A stretch of 30,438 nucleotides of DNA, from contig JAGBRZ010000252.1 in NCBI GenBank assembly GCA_017632155.1, forward strand, positions 1-30,438, given 5' to 3'. Shown here in pieces: positions 22,924 to 30,438 of this stretch (position 1 is the stretch's first letter; the number at the start of each line of letters is the position of its first letter). This DNA comes from Clostridia bacterium (GTDB taxonomy: Bacteria; Bacillota_A; Clostridia; Oscillospirales; CAG-272). The notes below the pieces were generated by a model. It worked only from the letters and a program-made list of their open reading frames with translations. It searched no databases and was not told the DNA's origin. A program made the position numbers and the translations under genes.

Positions 22924-24798
22924 TTAGCCCTCCTTAATTGCCTTGAACGGGCAAGCCGAGATACAGCTGCCGCAACGGATGCACTTCTCAAGATCGATCG
23001 AGAAGGGTTCCTTAACCTTACCGCTGATTGCGCCGACAGGACACTGACGCGCGCACTTGGAGCAGCCCTTGCAAAGCTCGGGATCAATGTAGATTCTCTT
23101 AAGCTTCTGGCAAGCTCCCGCGGGACATCTCTTTTCATAGATATGTGCCTCGTATTCATCGCGGAAGTTCTTGATGGTACTTACAACGGGGTTGGGAGCG
23201 GACTTACCAAGGCCGCAAAGTGCGGTTGCGGAAATGGTGTCTGCAAGCTCAAGAAGGAGCTCGATGTCGCCGTCACGTCCCTCGCCTGCAACGATTCGCT
23301 CAAGGATCTCAAGCATACGCTTGGTGCCCTCACGGCAAGGAACGCACTTACCGCAGGATTCGTTCTGCGTGAAGTTCATAAAGAAGCGTGCAACCTCGAC
23401 CATACAGGTGTTCGAGTCCATAACAACAAGACCGCCAGAACCGATCATAGCTCCGACCTTTTTGAGAGTATCGAAGTCGAGGGGAAGATCAAGGTGTTCC
23501 TTTGTAAGACAAGCGCCCGAAGGACCGCCGATCTGAACTGCCTTAAATTCTCCGTCGCCGCGCATACCGCCGCCGATGTCAAATATGATCTCGCGGAGGG
23601 TGGTTCCCATGGGAACCTCGATAAGACCGGTATTGGAGATGTTACCGGTGAGTGCAAATGCCTTGGTGCCCGAGTTCTTGGGAACGCCGATACCGAGGAA
23701 CCAATCCGCGCCGTTATTTATGATCTGCGCTACGTTTGCGTAGGTTTCTACGTTATTAAGCACGGTGGGCTTATCGAAAAGTCCGTTTTCAACCGTTCTG
23801 GGGGGCTTAACTCTGGGGAATCCGCGCTTACCCTCAATGGATGCAGTCAAAGCAGAGCCCTCGCCGCAGACGAATGCGCCCGCGCCGCGGTTGATGTGCA
23901 TATGGAAGCTGAAATCTGTTCCGAGAATGTTGTCGCCGAGAAGACCGAGCTCTTCAGCCTGCTTGATCGCGTTGCGAAGACGCTCAACTGCAAGGGGATA
24001 CTCCGCACGGACGTAGATATATCCATCGGATGCGCCGCAAGCAACGCCCGCAATCATCATACCCTCAAGCATTCTGTGGGGGTCGCCCTCCATAATACTT
24101 CTGTCCATAAACGCGCCGGGGTCGCCCTCGTCACCGTTACAAACAACGTATCTCTGCTTTTCCTTCTGTCTTGCGACCTGCTCCCATTTCTTTCCCGCGG
24201 GGAATCCGCCTCCTCCGCGTCCGCGGAGCTCGGATTTTGAGATTTCGGCAATGATCTCGTCGCCCGACATATCAAAGAGAGCCTTTTCAAATGCCGAATA
24301 TCCGCCGATAGCAATGTACTCGCGGATGGAATCCGAGTCGATCTTGCCGCAATGCTCGAGAACGACACGGGTCTGCTGACGGTAGAAGGGGATCGCGGAC
24401 TGTTCGCGATAGATCTCACCGTTCTTTTTATAAACCAGACGGTCGATGCACTCGCCGCCTACAATTGTCTTTTCTACTATCTCCTCGCAATCCTCGAGCT
24501 TAACTTTTGTGTAAAGCCAGCCCTGGGGCTCGATGCGAACAAGGGGACCCATTTCGCAGAAGCCGTGGCATCCGCTCTTCTTGAGTCCGATTTCCTCGCC
24601 GTGAGGATCGACCATAAGCTCAACAGCTACGGGAAGTCCCTTTGCCTGCATAATTTCATTAAGCTTTGCGTGGATGTGGAGAGAACCGCCTGCTACACAG
24701 CCGGTACCTGCGCAAACGATGATCTTCTTTGTCTGCGCCGCATATGCCTTTACCGAATCTTCGCGGTAGGCAATAAAATCCTGTCTATTATTGAGCAT
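22924..24798 (-). CDS. hydB: Hydrogenase subunit HydB (NuoF-like flavoprotein)
   Basis: This 624-residue FMN/NADH-binding subunit has an N-terminal thioredoxin-like 2Fe-2S domain (about 25-120; CAGTGC and CHGFC), the FMN site GRGGGGFPAGKKWE (near 192), NADH-binding GAGAFVCGEGSAL (near 303), the 4Fe-4S site SCGKCVPCREGT (near 478), and a C-terminal pair of 4Fe-4S motifs (CKGCSKCARQCP and CIRCGSCISACP). The extra C-terminal ferredoxin module separates HydB/HndC-type subunits from complex I NuoF. It passes electrons between NAD(H), ferredoxin and HydA. Its ATG overlaps the hydC stop region by 11 bases, behind AAGGAGGAG, implying translational coupling. Confidence 0.96.
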   Translation of the reverse strand: MLNNRQDFIAYREDSVKAYAAQTKKIIVCAGTGCVAGGSLHIHAKLNEIMQAKGLPVAVELMVDPHGEEIGLKKSGCHGFCEMGPLVRIEPQGWLYTKVKLEDCEEIVEKTIVGGECIDRLVYKKNGEIYREQSAIPFYRQQTRVVLEHCGKIDSDSIREYIAIGGYSAFEKALFDMSGDEIIAEISKSELRGRGGGGFPAGKKWEQVARQKEKQRYVVCNGDEGDPGAFMDRSIMEGDPHRMLEGMMIAGVACGASDGYIYVRAEYPLAVERLRNAIKQAEELGLLGDNILGTDFSFHMHINRGAGAFVCGEGSALTASIEGKRGFPRVKPPRTVENGLFDKPTVLNNVETYANVAQIINNGADWFLGIGVPKNSGTKAFALTGNISNTGLIEVPMGTTLREIIFDIGGGMRGDGEFKAVQIGGPSGACLTKEHLDLPLDFDTLKKVGAMIGSGGLVVMDSNTCMVEVARFFMNFTQNESCGKCVPCREGTKRMLEILERIVAGEGRDGDIELLLELADTISATALCGLGKSAPNPVVSTIKNFRDEYEAHIYEKRCPAGACQKLKRIYIDPELCKGCSKCARQCPVGAISGKVKEPFSIDLEKCIRCGSCISACPFKAIKEG

Positions 24799-25276
24799 TC
24801 TCGATCTCCTCCTTAAGCTGTTTCAAAAGAGCTGATGCTTTATCGGGGGTCATTTCGGGATGGACGACGTCGTTTACGGTGATTACGGGAGCAAGTCCGC
24901 AAGCACCGAGGCAGGAAACCGTTTCAACGGTAAAATTACGGTCGTCGGTGGTCTTTTTTGTTTCGCTCAGACCAAGATCGGAACGGATACGCTCAAGGAT
25001 CGGGATCGATCTTCTTACGTGGCACGCGGTGCCATCGCAGATCTTGATGACGTATTTGCCCTTGGGCTCAAGGGAGAAATTCTCATAAAAGGTTGCAATG
25101 CTGTAAATTCCCGCTTCTGTCATACCAAGCTTGGATGCAAGATGGGGGAAGACCTCCTCGGGGAGGTATCTGTAATGCTCCTGGATATCCTGGAGAATGG
25201 CGATTATCGCCTGCTGGCTGCATTTGTAGGAGGAGAGTATCTCGTCCACAATGCTGAAATCAAAGGATGTTTTCAT
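24788..25276 (-). CDS. hydC: Hydrogenase subunit HydC (NuoE-like)
   Basis: This 162-residue thioredoxin-fold 2Fe-2S subunit has cluster ligands in CDGTACH and CLGACG, the standard NuoE spacing. The N-terminal helical domain (QAIIAILQDIQEHYRYLPEEV) contacts HydB. An in-frame ATG at 25330 exists, but ATG 25276 has AAGGAG 6 bases upstream and gives the usual length, so I chose it. It is the first of the hydCBA genes and 135 bases downstream of nfnB. It may be read through from nfnAB or have its own weak promoter. Confidence 0.95.
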   Translation of the reverse strand: MKTSFDFSIVDEILSSYKCSQQAIIAILQDIQEHYRYLPEEVFPHLASKLGMTEAGIYSIATFYENFSLEPKGKYVIKICDGTACHVRRSIPILERIRSDLGLSETKKTTDDRNFTVETVSCLGACGLAPVITVNDVVHPEMTPDKASALLKQLKEEIENAQ

Positions 25277-25366
25277 TTCCTTCTCCTTTATATAGGCGCA
25301 AAGTTTCTGCGCAAAATTTATTTGGGACAAAAGTAATCAAAGCCAAATTGCTTTTGTTCAATAGCG

Positions 25367-25400
25367 TTCTTCCGTGACCGAAAATACGGTCACGGAAGAA
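25367..25400. other. Hairpin between nfnB and hydC
   Basis: A perfect 14-bp stem (25367-25380 with 25387-25400, loop AAAATA) lies just after the nfnB stop. Neither strand has a clear T-run, so complete termination is doubtful. In the remaining 90 bases before hydC the unit TTTGCGC occurs twice, 15 bases apart (25289-25314), a possible protein-binding direct repeat. No convincing promoter was seen. Confidence 0.55.
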
Positions 25401-25411
25401 ATTAAAACCAA

Positions 25412-26827
25412 TTACTTGGAAAGATACTCGTCGATTGCCTTTGCTGCGGTCTTACCTGCGCCCATTGCGGAGATAACGGTTGCAGCACCGGTTACAACGT
25501 CACCGCCTGCGTATACAGCGTTACGGGAGGAAAGACCGTCCTCGTTAACGATGATACCGCCGTGTGCGTTAACCTCAAGGCCCTCGGTGGTGGACTTGAT
25601 CAGCGGGTTGGGGGAAGTACCGATGGAGATAACAACGGTGTCAACCTCGATCTCGAACTCGCTGCCCTCGATAACAACGGGGCGACGGCGACCCTTTGCG
25701 TCGGGCTCGCCAAGCTCCATCTTAACACACTTCATGCCGGTAACGAAGCCGTTCTTGGGATCGCGGGGATCTTCGGGATTGTTGTAGCCGATGATCTCGG
25801 TGGGGTTGCAAAGAAGGCGGAATTCGATTCCCTCTTCCTCTGCGTGCTCAACCTCTTCCTTACGTGCGGGAAGCTCTTCCATCGAACGACGGTAAACGAT
25901 ATATACCTTCTCTGCACCAAGACGGAGTGCGGTTCTTGCAGCGTCCATAGCAACGTTACCGCCGCCAACAACTGCAACTTTGCCGCCCTTCATAATGGGA
26001 GTTTCGGGATTGTCGAGATATGCCTTCATAAGGTTACTTCTGGTGAGGAACTCGTTTGCGGAGTAAACGCCCTTGTAGGACTCGCCGGGAATGCCCATGA
26101 AGTTGGGAAGACCTGCACCGGAGCCGATAAATACAGCCTCAAAGCCCATATCGAAGAGCTCGTCAACGGTAAGGGTCTTACCGATAACAACGTTGGTCTC
26201 AACCTTAACGCCGAGCTTCTTGAGGGTGTCAACTTCCTTGGCAACGATAGCCTTGGGAAGACGGAACTCGGGAATACCGTAAACAAGAACGCCGCCTGCG
26301 GTGTGGAGTGCCTCAAATACGGTTACCTCATAGCCCTTCTTTGCAAGGTCGCCCGCGCAGGTAAGACCGGAGGGGCCGGAACCTACAACAGCAACTCTGT
26401 GACCGTTGGACTCGGGACGAACGGGAGCCTCGGTTGCAAAGGTGTTGTGCCAGTCAGCAACGAATCTCTCAAGACGTCCGATACCTACGCTCTCGCCCTT
26501 GATGCCGCGAACGCACTTGGACTCGCACTGAGTCTCCTGAGGGCATACACGGCCGCAAACTGCGGGAAGCGAAGAGGACTTAGAAATGATCTGGTAAGCA
26601 CCCTCAAAGTCGCCTTCCTTGATCTTTGCGATAAATTCGGGAATATGTATCTTAACGGGGCAGCCGTCAACGCAGGGCATATGCTTGCAGTTAAGGCAGC
26701 GGTTAGCCTCGTCGATAGCGGTCTCTTCGGAATAGCCGAGAGCAACCTCGCTGAAGTTATGTGCTCTTACCAGGGGATCCTGGTTGGGCATGGGGTTACG
26801 GGTGAGCGACATATTTGCCTTTGCCAT
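25412..26827 (-). CDS. nfnB: NADP-dependent ferredoxin oxidoreductase large subunit NfnB (GltA/GltD-like)
   Basis: This 471-residue flavoprotein has two N-terminal 4Fe-4S clusters (CLNCKHMPCVDGCP and CGRVCPQETQCESKC), an FAD site GSGPSGLTCA (near 151), an NADPH site GGGNVAMDAARTA (near 290) and the C-terminal FAD contact AGGDVVTGAATV. Alone it looks like the small subunit of glutamate synthase. Placed 1 base after NfnA, and with no GltB in the window, it is best read as NfnB, which couples NADH plus reduced ferredoxin to NADPH formation. AAGGAGG within the end of nfnA drives its start. It links hydrogenase-derived ferredoxin and NADH to biosynthetic NADPH. Confidence 0.92.
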   Translation of the reverse strand: MAKANMSLTRNPMPNQDPLVRAHNFSEVALGYSEETAIDEANRCLNCKHMPCVDGCPVKIHIPEFIAKIKEGDFEGAYQIISKSSSLPAVCGRVCPQETQCESKCVRGIKGESVGIGRLERFVADWHNTFATEAPVRPESNGHRVAVVGSGPSGLTCAGDLAKKGYEVTVFEALHTAGGVLVYGIPEFRLPKAIVAKEVDTLKKLGVKVETNVVIGKTLTVDELFDMGFEAVFIGSGAGLPNFMGIPGESYKGVYSANEFLTRSNLMKAYLDNPETPIMKGGKVAVVGGGNVAMDAARTALRLGAEKVYIVYRRSMEELPARKEEVEHAEEEGIEFRLLCNPTEIIGYNNPEDPRDPKNGFVTGMKCVKMELGEPDAKGRRRPVVIEGSEFEIEVDTVVISIGTSPNPLIKSTTEGLEVNAHGGIIVNEDGLSSRNAVYAGGDVVTGAATVISAMGAGKTAAKAIDEYLSK

Positions 26828-26828
26828 T

Positions 26829-27683
26829 TTACTGTACCTCCTTTTTGAAGAGATTGCAGGTCTCTTCGTGAGCGTGACGCTCGAAATCGAAATACATTCT
26901 TCCGCGGGACATAGCCTCGTCGAAATCTACTTCGTAGCCGTTGAAGTCGGGGCCGTCAACGCAAGCGAACTTGGTGACCTTCTTGCCGTCAACGTTGAGG
27001 GTAAGACGGCAGCCGCCGCACATGCCTGTACCGTCGATCATAATGGGGTTCATCGAAACGGTTACGGGAGTGCCGAAGGGCTTTGCGGTGAGGGTTACAA
27101 ACTTCATCATGATCAGAGGACCGATGGTGATGATCATATCGAACTTCTCGCCGGCATCAAGCATTTCCTTGAGCGGAACGGTAACATTACCGTGCTCGCC
27201 GTAGGAGCCGTCGTCGGTCATAACGCGAAGGGTATTAGAGCAAGCTCTGAACTCGTCCTCAAGAATGAGGAGATCCTTGTTTCTGAAGCCGATGATGGAG
27301 GTTACTTCAACGCCTCTTGCGTGAAGAGCCTCAGCGATGGGCATTGCGATAGCGCAACCAACGCCGCCGCCAACGATGCAAACCTTCTTGAGGCCATCGA
27401 GGTGGGTTGCTACGCCGAGAGGACCAACGAAATCTTCGATATAGTCGCCCTCTTCCTTGTGGCTGAGCTTTTCTGTGGTGCCGCCAACGATCTGGAAGAT
27501 GATCTTAACAGTGCCGGCTTCCTTGTTGGTGCCTGCAACGGTAAGCGGGATGCGCTCGCCCTGCTCATCAACGCGAAGGATGATGAACTGACCGGGCTTT
27601 GCCTTGTTAGCAACAAGGGGAGCCTCGATCTGGAGCTGAACGACGGTGGGGTTCAAAATCTTTTTTTCAACGATTCTGTACAT
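26829..27683 (-). CDS. nfnA: NADH-dependent ferredoxin:NADP+ oxidoreductase small subunit NfnA
   Basis: This 284-residue PyrK-like subunit has an FAD domain with RIPLT (near 57), an NAD-binding segment (CIVGGGVGCAIAMPIAEAL, near 107) and a C-terminal 2Fe-2S site (MCGGCR with FACVDGPDF). It is the electron-bifurcating half-partner of NfnB. PyrK or sulfide dehydrogenase annotations are alternatives, but the tight pairing with NfnB favours NfnA. ATG 27683 is preceded by CGGAGAG. It is the first gene after a perfect promoter, so it heads the nfnAB transcript and possibly the whole nfn-hyd set. Confidence 0.92.
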   Translation of the reverse strand: MYRIVEKKILNPTVVQLQIEAPLVANKAKPGQFIILRVDEQGERIPLTVAGTNKEAGTVKIIFQIVGGTTEKLSHKEEGDYIEDFVGPLGVATHLDGLKKVCIVGGGVGCAIAMPIAEALHARGVEVTSIIGFRNKDLLILEDEFRACSNTLRVMTDDGSYGEHGNVTVPLKEMLDAGEKFDMIITIGPLIMMKFVTLTAKPFGTPVTVSMNPIMIDGTGMCGGCRLTLNVDGKKVTKFACVDGPDFNGYEVDFDEAMSRGRMYFDFERHAHEETCNLFKKEVQ

Positions 27684-27756
27684 TTTATCTCTCCGTTCAA
27701 TAAAAAATTCTGTGGTTTAGGGGTAAAAACAAGTTTCCTACCTATTAAATCATATA

Positions 27757-27785
27757 ATTATAACATATATAACGCATATTGTCAA
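27757..27785 (-). promoter_or_regulatory. Consensus promoter of nfnAB
   Basis: On the minus strand TTGACA (27780-27785), a 17-bp spacer and TATAAT (27757-27762) match the consensus fully and leave a leader of about 65 bases. The bases around the -10 (CATATAATTATAACA, plus strand) are identical to those at the HAD promoter near 2591. Confidence 0.88.
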
Positions 27786-27839
27786 GCCGAATTGGCAAAT
27801 AGAAGAAAAGTTGACAGAAAGTTTACGATTCCATGCCCA

Positions 27840-27875
27840 AAAAGAAACCGACGGCATTTGCCGTCGGTTTCTTTT
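27840..27875 (-). terminator. Terminator of the surface-protein gene
   Basis: A perfect 16-bp stem (27840-27855 with 27860-27875, loop ATTT) is followed on the minus strand by a T-run, about 27 bases past the stop codon. Confidence 0.9.
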
Positions 27876-27902
27876 ATGTAGTCTTAATCAGTTAAATACT
27901 AA

Positions 27903-28961
27903 TTAGTCTCTCTTCTTCTTGATAACGAGAGCTGCTACGGGGATGATAGCGAGAACGGTGCCGAAGCCTACCATTGCGCCGCATCCGCCCTCAGCCTTGG
28001 GAGCCTCGGTGGTGGGAGCCTGAGTTGCAGGAGCCTGGGTCTCAGGAGCTGCGGTCTCGGGTGCCTGGGTCTCGGGTGCCTGAGTCTCGGGAGCTGCAGT
28101 GGTCTCGGGCTCGGGAGCTGCGGTGGTTACTTCCTCGGTGGTGAGCTCGGGATATACGTAAGCAGCAAGCTCAGCATCGCTGAGGTACTTCTGAACGTAT
28201 GCGCCGAAGTAGTTAAGACGGGGGCCGTTGCCGCTGGTGAATACGTGATCGCCGCTGGAGAAGAGGTGATAGAAATCAAGGGTGTGGGAACCTGCAGTCA
28301 GAGCGAGCTGAATGCCATAGTAGTATACGGGCTGATAGTACTTGTTGTTAACACCGTTGGTGGTGTAGAGACGACCTGCTTCAAGATCAGCCTTGTTGTA
28401 GTTGTAGCTATACTCACGGAATACGCCTTCAGTATCGGAGATATTGACCTGCATAATGTCGCCGTCGTCGATCTGGAATGCAAATCCACGGTCCTTCTGA
28501 TCATTATCAAGGTTTGCATCCGTGATCTGAGCGCAGCCGAGGAATACGATCTCGTATGTGCCGGTCTCGGGAACGTTGAAGGAGTAGGACATAAGACCAT
28601 GGTCATAGGGATCTGCAACAGAGTTTGCCCAAACGCCGTCATACATAAAGAAGCCGTCGCCGAGGTTGAAATAGTCATCGAAGTAAGAGGTCATGCCCTT
28701 CTCTGCCCAGTCGGTGATGGTGATGGTACGCATACCGGATCCGGGAGCGGTTGCTGCTTCGTACTCAATTGCGGGAATGAAAACAGCGTCAGCTCTTACG
28801 ATGGGGAGCTTCTTTTCGTACATTTCGTACAGGGTGGTCCACTTGATGTTATTAGTAATGTCAATGGGCTGTGCGTTAGCGTAATTAGCTGCAGATGCAC
28901 AGATAGCCATCATATTCATCATAAGAACGATGGCAACAAGGATTGCTGTAAGCTTTTTCAT
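27903..28961 (-). CDS. Secreted, membrane-anchored surface protein
   Basis: This 352-residue protein begins with a signal peptide (MKKLTAILVAIVLM..., likely cut after CASA near residue 24). A beta-rich globular part follows (about 30-270; VPETGTYEIVFLGCA and LTAGSHTLDFYHLF suggest a carbohydrate-binding-like sandwich). Then come a Pro/Thr/Glu linker of APETQ repeats (about 274-324) and the tail GGCGA..., a hydrophobic helix and KKKRD. That tail is common on Oscillospiraceae-type surface proteins and probably anchors the protein in the membrane. There is no LPXTG sortase motif. ATG 28961 is preferred over an upstream ATG because GGAGG is 5 bases before it and the signal peptide starts there. 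No enzymatic motif was recognised. Confidence 0.8.
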   Translation of the reverse strand: MKKLTAILVAIVLMMNMMAICASAANYANAQPIDITNNIKWTTLYEMYEKKLPIVRADAVFIPAIEYEAATAPGSGMRTITITDWAEKGMTSYFDDYFNLGDGFFMYDGVWANSVADPYDHGLMSYSFNVPETGTYEIVFLGCAQITDANLDNDQKDRGFAFQIDDGDIMQVNISDTEGVFREYSYNYNKADLEAGRLYTTNGVNNKYYQPVYYYGIQLALTAGSHTLDFYHLFSSGDHVFTSGNGPRLNYFGAYVQKYLSDAELAAYVYPELTTEEVTTAAPEPETTAAPETQAPETQAPETAAPETQAPATQAPTTEAPKAEGGCGAMVGFGTVLAIIPVAALVIKKKRD

Positions 28962-28992
28962 AATAGCCTCCAAAAATTTTATTGATACAATA

Positions 28993-29021
28993 ATAATACA
29001 CCATTTTGTCACATTTGTCAA
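28993..29021 (-). promoter_or_regulatory. Promoter of the surface-protein gene
   Basis: On the minus strand TTGACA (29016-29021), a 17-bp spacer and TATTAT (28993-28998) lie about 32 bases before the start codon. Confidence 0.8.
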
Positions 29022-29063
29022 GAGGTTTTTTGATTTTTATTAAAATAAATATAACATTTTCAC

Positions 29064-29098
29064 AAAAAACGACTCACCGCGTGCGGTGAGCCGTTTTT
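29064..29098 (-). terminator. Terminator of the fumarase genes
   Basis: The stem has GACTCACCGC against GCGGTGAGCC with one mismatch and flanking A/T pairs, followed on the minus strand by six T. It lies just after the fumarase beta stop. Confidence 0.88.
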
Positions 29099-29104
29099 TT
29101 GCAA

Positions 29105-29659
29105 TTACTTGCTTTCGAGATAAGCCTTACGGCCGGACTCGTAGAGGTTGTTGCCTTCGCTGTCGATGATAACAACAAGGGGCATATCCTCGATATAGAG
29201 CTTGCGGAGAGCCTCTGCGCCGAGGTCCTCGTAAGCGATGAGCTCACAGCTCTTGATGCACTTTGCAAGAAGTGCGCCTGCGCCGCCGATAGCACCGAAG
29301 TAAACACCGGAGTACTTCTTCATAGCTTCAACGACCTCGGGAAGGCGTGCGCCCTTACCGATCATACCTCTTGCGCCAACGCTCATCATTGTGGGAGCGT
29401 AAGCATCCATACGTCCGCTGGTGGTAGGTCCTGCAGAGCCGATAACCTGACCGGGCTTTGCGGGAGTGGGACCAACGTAGTAGATGGTAGCGTCGGTGGG
29501 ATCGAAGGGAAGCTTCTCGCCTGCTGCGAGAGTTTCGCACATTCTCTTGTGACCTGCGTCACGGGAGGTGTAGATTACACCGGTAACGAGAAGCTCGTCA
29601 CCAGCCTTGAGGGTCTTTGCAAGTTCCTCGGTAAGGGGAAGTGTGATCTTTCTTGCCAT
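29105..29659 (-). CDS. Class I fumarate hydratase, beta subunit
   Basis: This 184-residue subunit corresponds to the C-terminal domain of iron-sulfur fumarase/L(+)-tartrate dehydratase. Landmarks are the GVIYTSRDAGHKRM segment (near 27-40), YYVGPTPAKPGQVIGSAGPTTSGRMD (substrate-binding region, given here only by its position, about 61-86), and GARGMIGKG. With the alpha subunit it interconverts fumarate and malate using an oxygen-labile 4Fe-4S cluster. Tartrate dehydratase is an alternative, but nearby genes do not suggest tartrate use. Its ATG lies 2 bases after the alpha stop, with CGGAGG in the end of the alpha gene. Confidence 0.93.
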   Translation of the reverse strand: MARKITLPLTEELAKTLKAGDELLVTGVIYTSRDAGHKRMCETLAAGEKLPFDPTDATIYYVGPTPAKPGQVIGSAGPTTSGRMDAYAPTMMSVGARGMIGKGARLPEVVEAMKKYSGVYFGAIGGAGALLAKCIKSCELIAYEDLGAEALRKLYIEDMPLVVIIDSEGNNLYESGRKAYLESK

Positions 29660-29661
29660 GA

Positions 29662-30438
29662 TTAGAGTACCTCCGTTTTATGACGGGTAACGTGGCAGTT
29701 GATGTTGATTGCACAGGGCATACCCGCGATGTGAGTGGGGAGAGTTTCGATGTTGAGACCGATAGCGGTGGTCTTACCGCCGAAGCCCTGAGGACCGATG
29801 CCGAGAGCGTTGATCTTCTCGAGCATTTCCTTCTCAAGGTCTGCATAGTAAGGATCGGGATGGCAGGAGTCGATGGGTCTCATAATAGCCTTCTTTGCGA
29901 GGAGAGCAGCCTTATCGAAGGTGCCGCCGATTCCAACGCCGACTACGATGGGAGGACAGGGGTTGGGACCTGCAGCCTCAACGGTTTCGATGATGAAGTC
30001 CTTGATACCCTGAAGACCTGCGGAAGGCTTGAACATACGGATAGCGGACATATTCTCGCTACCGAAGCCCTTGGGGCCGAGAGTGATCTTGAGGTTCTCG
30101 CCGGGAACGATCTCGGTGTAGATCATTGCGGGAGTGTTGTCACCGGTGTTGCCGCGACGAACGGGGTCGCCAACAACGGACTTACGGAGGTAGCCGTTAG
30201 CATATCCGCGGCGAACGCCCTCGTTGATAGCCTCGGTGAGGTCGCCGCCAACGATGTGGAGGTCCTGACCGATCTCAAGGAATACGCAAGCCATACCGGT
30301 ATCCTGACAGATCGGTACGTTCTCTGCGTCTGCGATCTCAAAGTTCTCGATGATGTTATCAAGAACGCCCTGAGCGATCTTGCCGTCCTCGCAAGCGCGG
30401 CAATTCTTGATTGCGCACTTTACGTCGGAGGGAAGATG
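29662..30438 (-). CDS. Class I fumarate hydratase, alpha subunit (5' end outside window)
   Basis: The open frame continues through the right edge, so the N-terminus is missing and 258 residues are visible. Three cluster-binding cysteines of class I fumarases are seen in PICQDTGM, NPCPPIV and IDSCHPDP. GGDLTEAINEGVRRGY and VVGVGIGGTFDKAALL are also typical. It carries the 4Fe-4S cluster that binds substrate and works with the beta subunit directly downstream. An internal Met at 30294 should not be taken as the start, since the conserved QDTG motif lies upstream of it. Confidence 0.93.
   Translation of the reverse strand, partial: HLPSDVKCAIKNCRACEDGKIAQGVLDNIIENFEIADAENVPICQDTGMACVFLEIGQDLHIVGGDLTEAINEGVRRGYANGYLRKSVVGDPVRRGNTGDNTPAMIYTEIVPGENLKITLGPKGFGSENMSAIRMFKPSAGLQGIKDFIIETVEAAGPNPCPPIVVGVGIGGTFDKAALLAKKAIMRPIDSCHPDPYYADLEKEMLEKINALGIGPQGFGGKTTAIGLNIETLPTHIAGMPCAININCHVTRHKTEVL

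Noticed and set aside
21193..24240. A 1015-codon open frame on the plus strand
   Set aside because: It is antisense to hydA and hydB, which have complete family motifs. The long frame is a by-product of codon bias, and its translation is low-complexity Leu/Ala/Asn-rich with no recognisable domain.
25412..26827. Glutamate synthase small subunit (gltD) as the call for this gene
   Set aside because: The family similarity is real, but there is no large GltB subunit, and the gene is directly coupled to a PyrK-like subunit, the NfnAB arrangement.
25562..26848. A 428-codon open frame on the plus strand
   Set aside because: It is antisense to nfnB and its composition is typical of a shadow frame.
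28010..28130. CRISPR or other DNA repeat array
   Set aside because: The repetition is the in-frame APETQ linker of the surface protein, with no spacers.

Overview
The window looks like the chromosome of an anaerobic, Gram-positive Clostridia member, probably a gut or rumen Oscillospirales-type bacterium. The support is: strong AGGAGG ribosome sites, promoters very close to TTGACA-N17-TATAAT, two T-box leaders, a trimeric [FeFe] hydrogenase beside NfnAB, an oxygen-sensitive two-subunit fumarase, and a surface protein with a CGxx-TM-KKKRD tail. No rRNA, phage structural genes, transposase gene or CRISPR array is visible.

Layout. 1-5330: a MerR regulator with two C-terminal repeat domains, a HAD phosphatase, tRNA-Pro(TGG) followed by a 170-bp tandem repeat carrying the tRNA 3' end, a CPBP-like membrane protein, then an endonuclease/exonuclease/phosphatase protein and an MmcQ/YjbR protein. 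5332-5607: a MITE-like element with terminal inverted repeats and an almost fully self-complementary interior.

5695-13490 is the most unusual part. A leucine-type T-box (specifier CTC) leads into an isopropylmalate-synthase homologue that has lost its catalytic metal ligands but keeps the leucine-regulatory domain. Next come a TIM-barrel/acyl-CoA-synthetase fusion and an amidohydrolase. A second T-box then controls an XRE-HTH/cupin/acyl-CoA-synthetase fusion. My working model is a carboxylate-activating pathway controlled by amino-acid supply, for example branched-chain acid salvage toward amino acids. The substrate cannot be read from sequence.

13489-19719: a DUF11-type protein, a MATE exporter, a DMP19 protein plus a tiny membrane protein, a HAD phosphatase plus dapF, and a tandem GNAT protein. 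19757-27683 (minus strand): nfnA, nfnB, hydC, hydB, hydA and a group-B-like [FeFe] hydrogenase, which together would balance ferredoxin, NADH, NADPH and H2. 27903-30438: a secreted wall or membrane-anchored protein and the two fumarase subunits (alpha runs off the window).

All assignments come from reading the sequence by eye. No database search was run.
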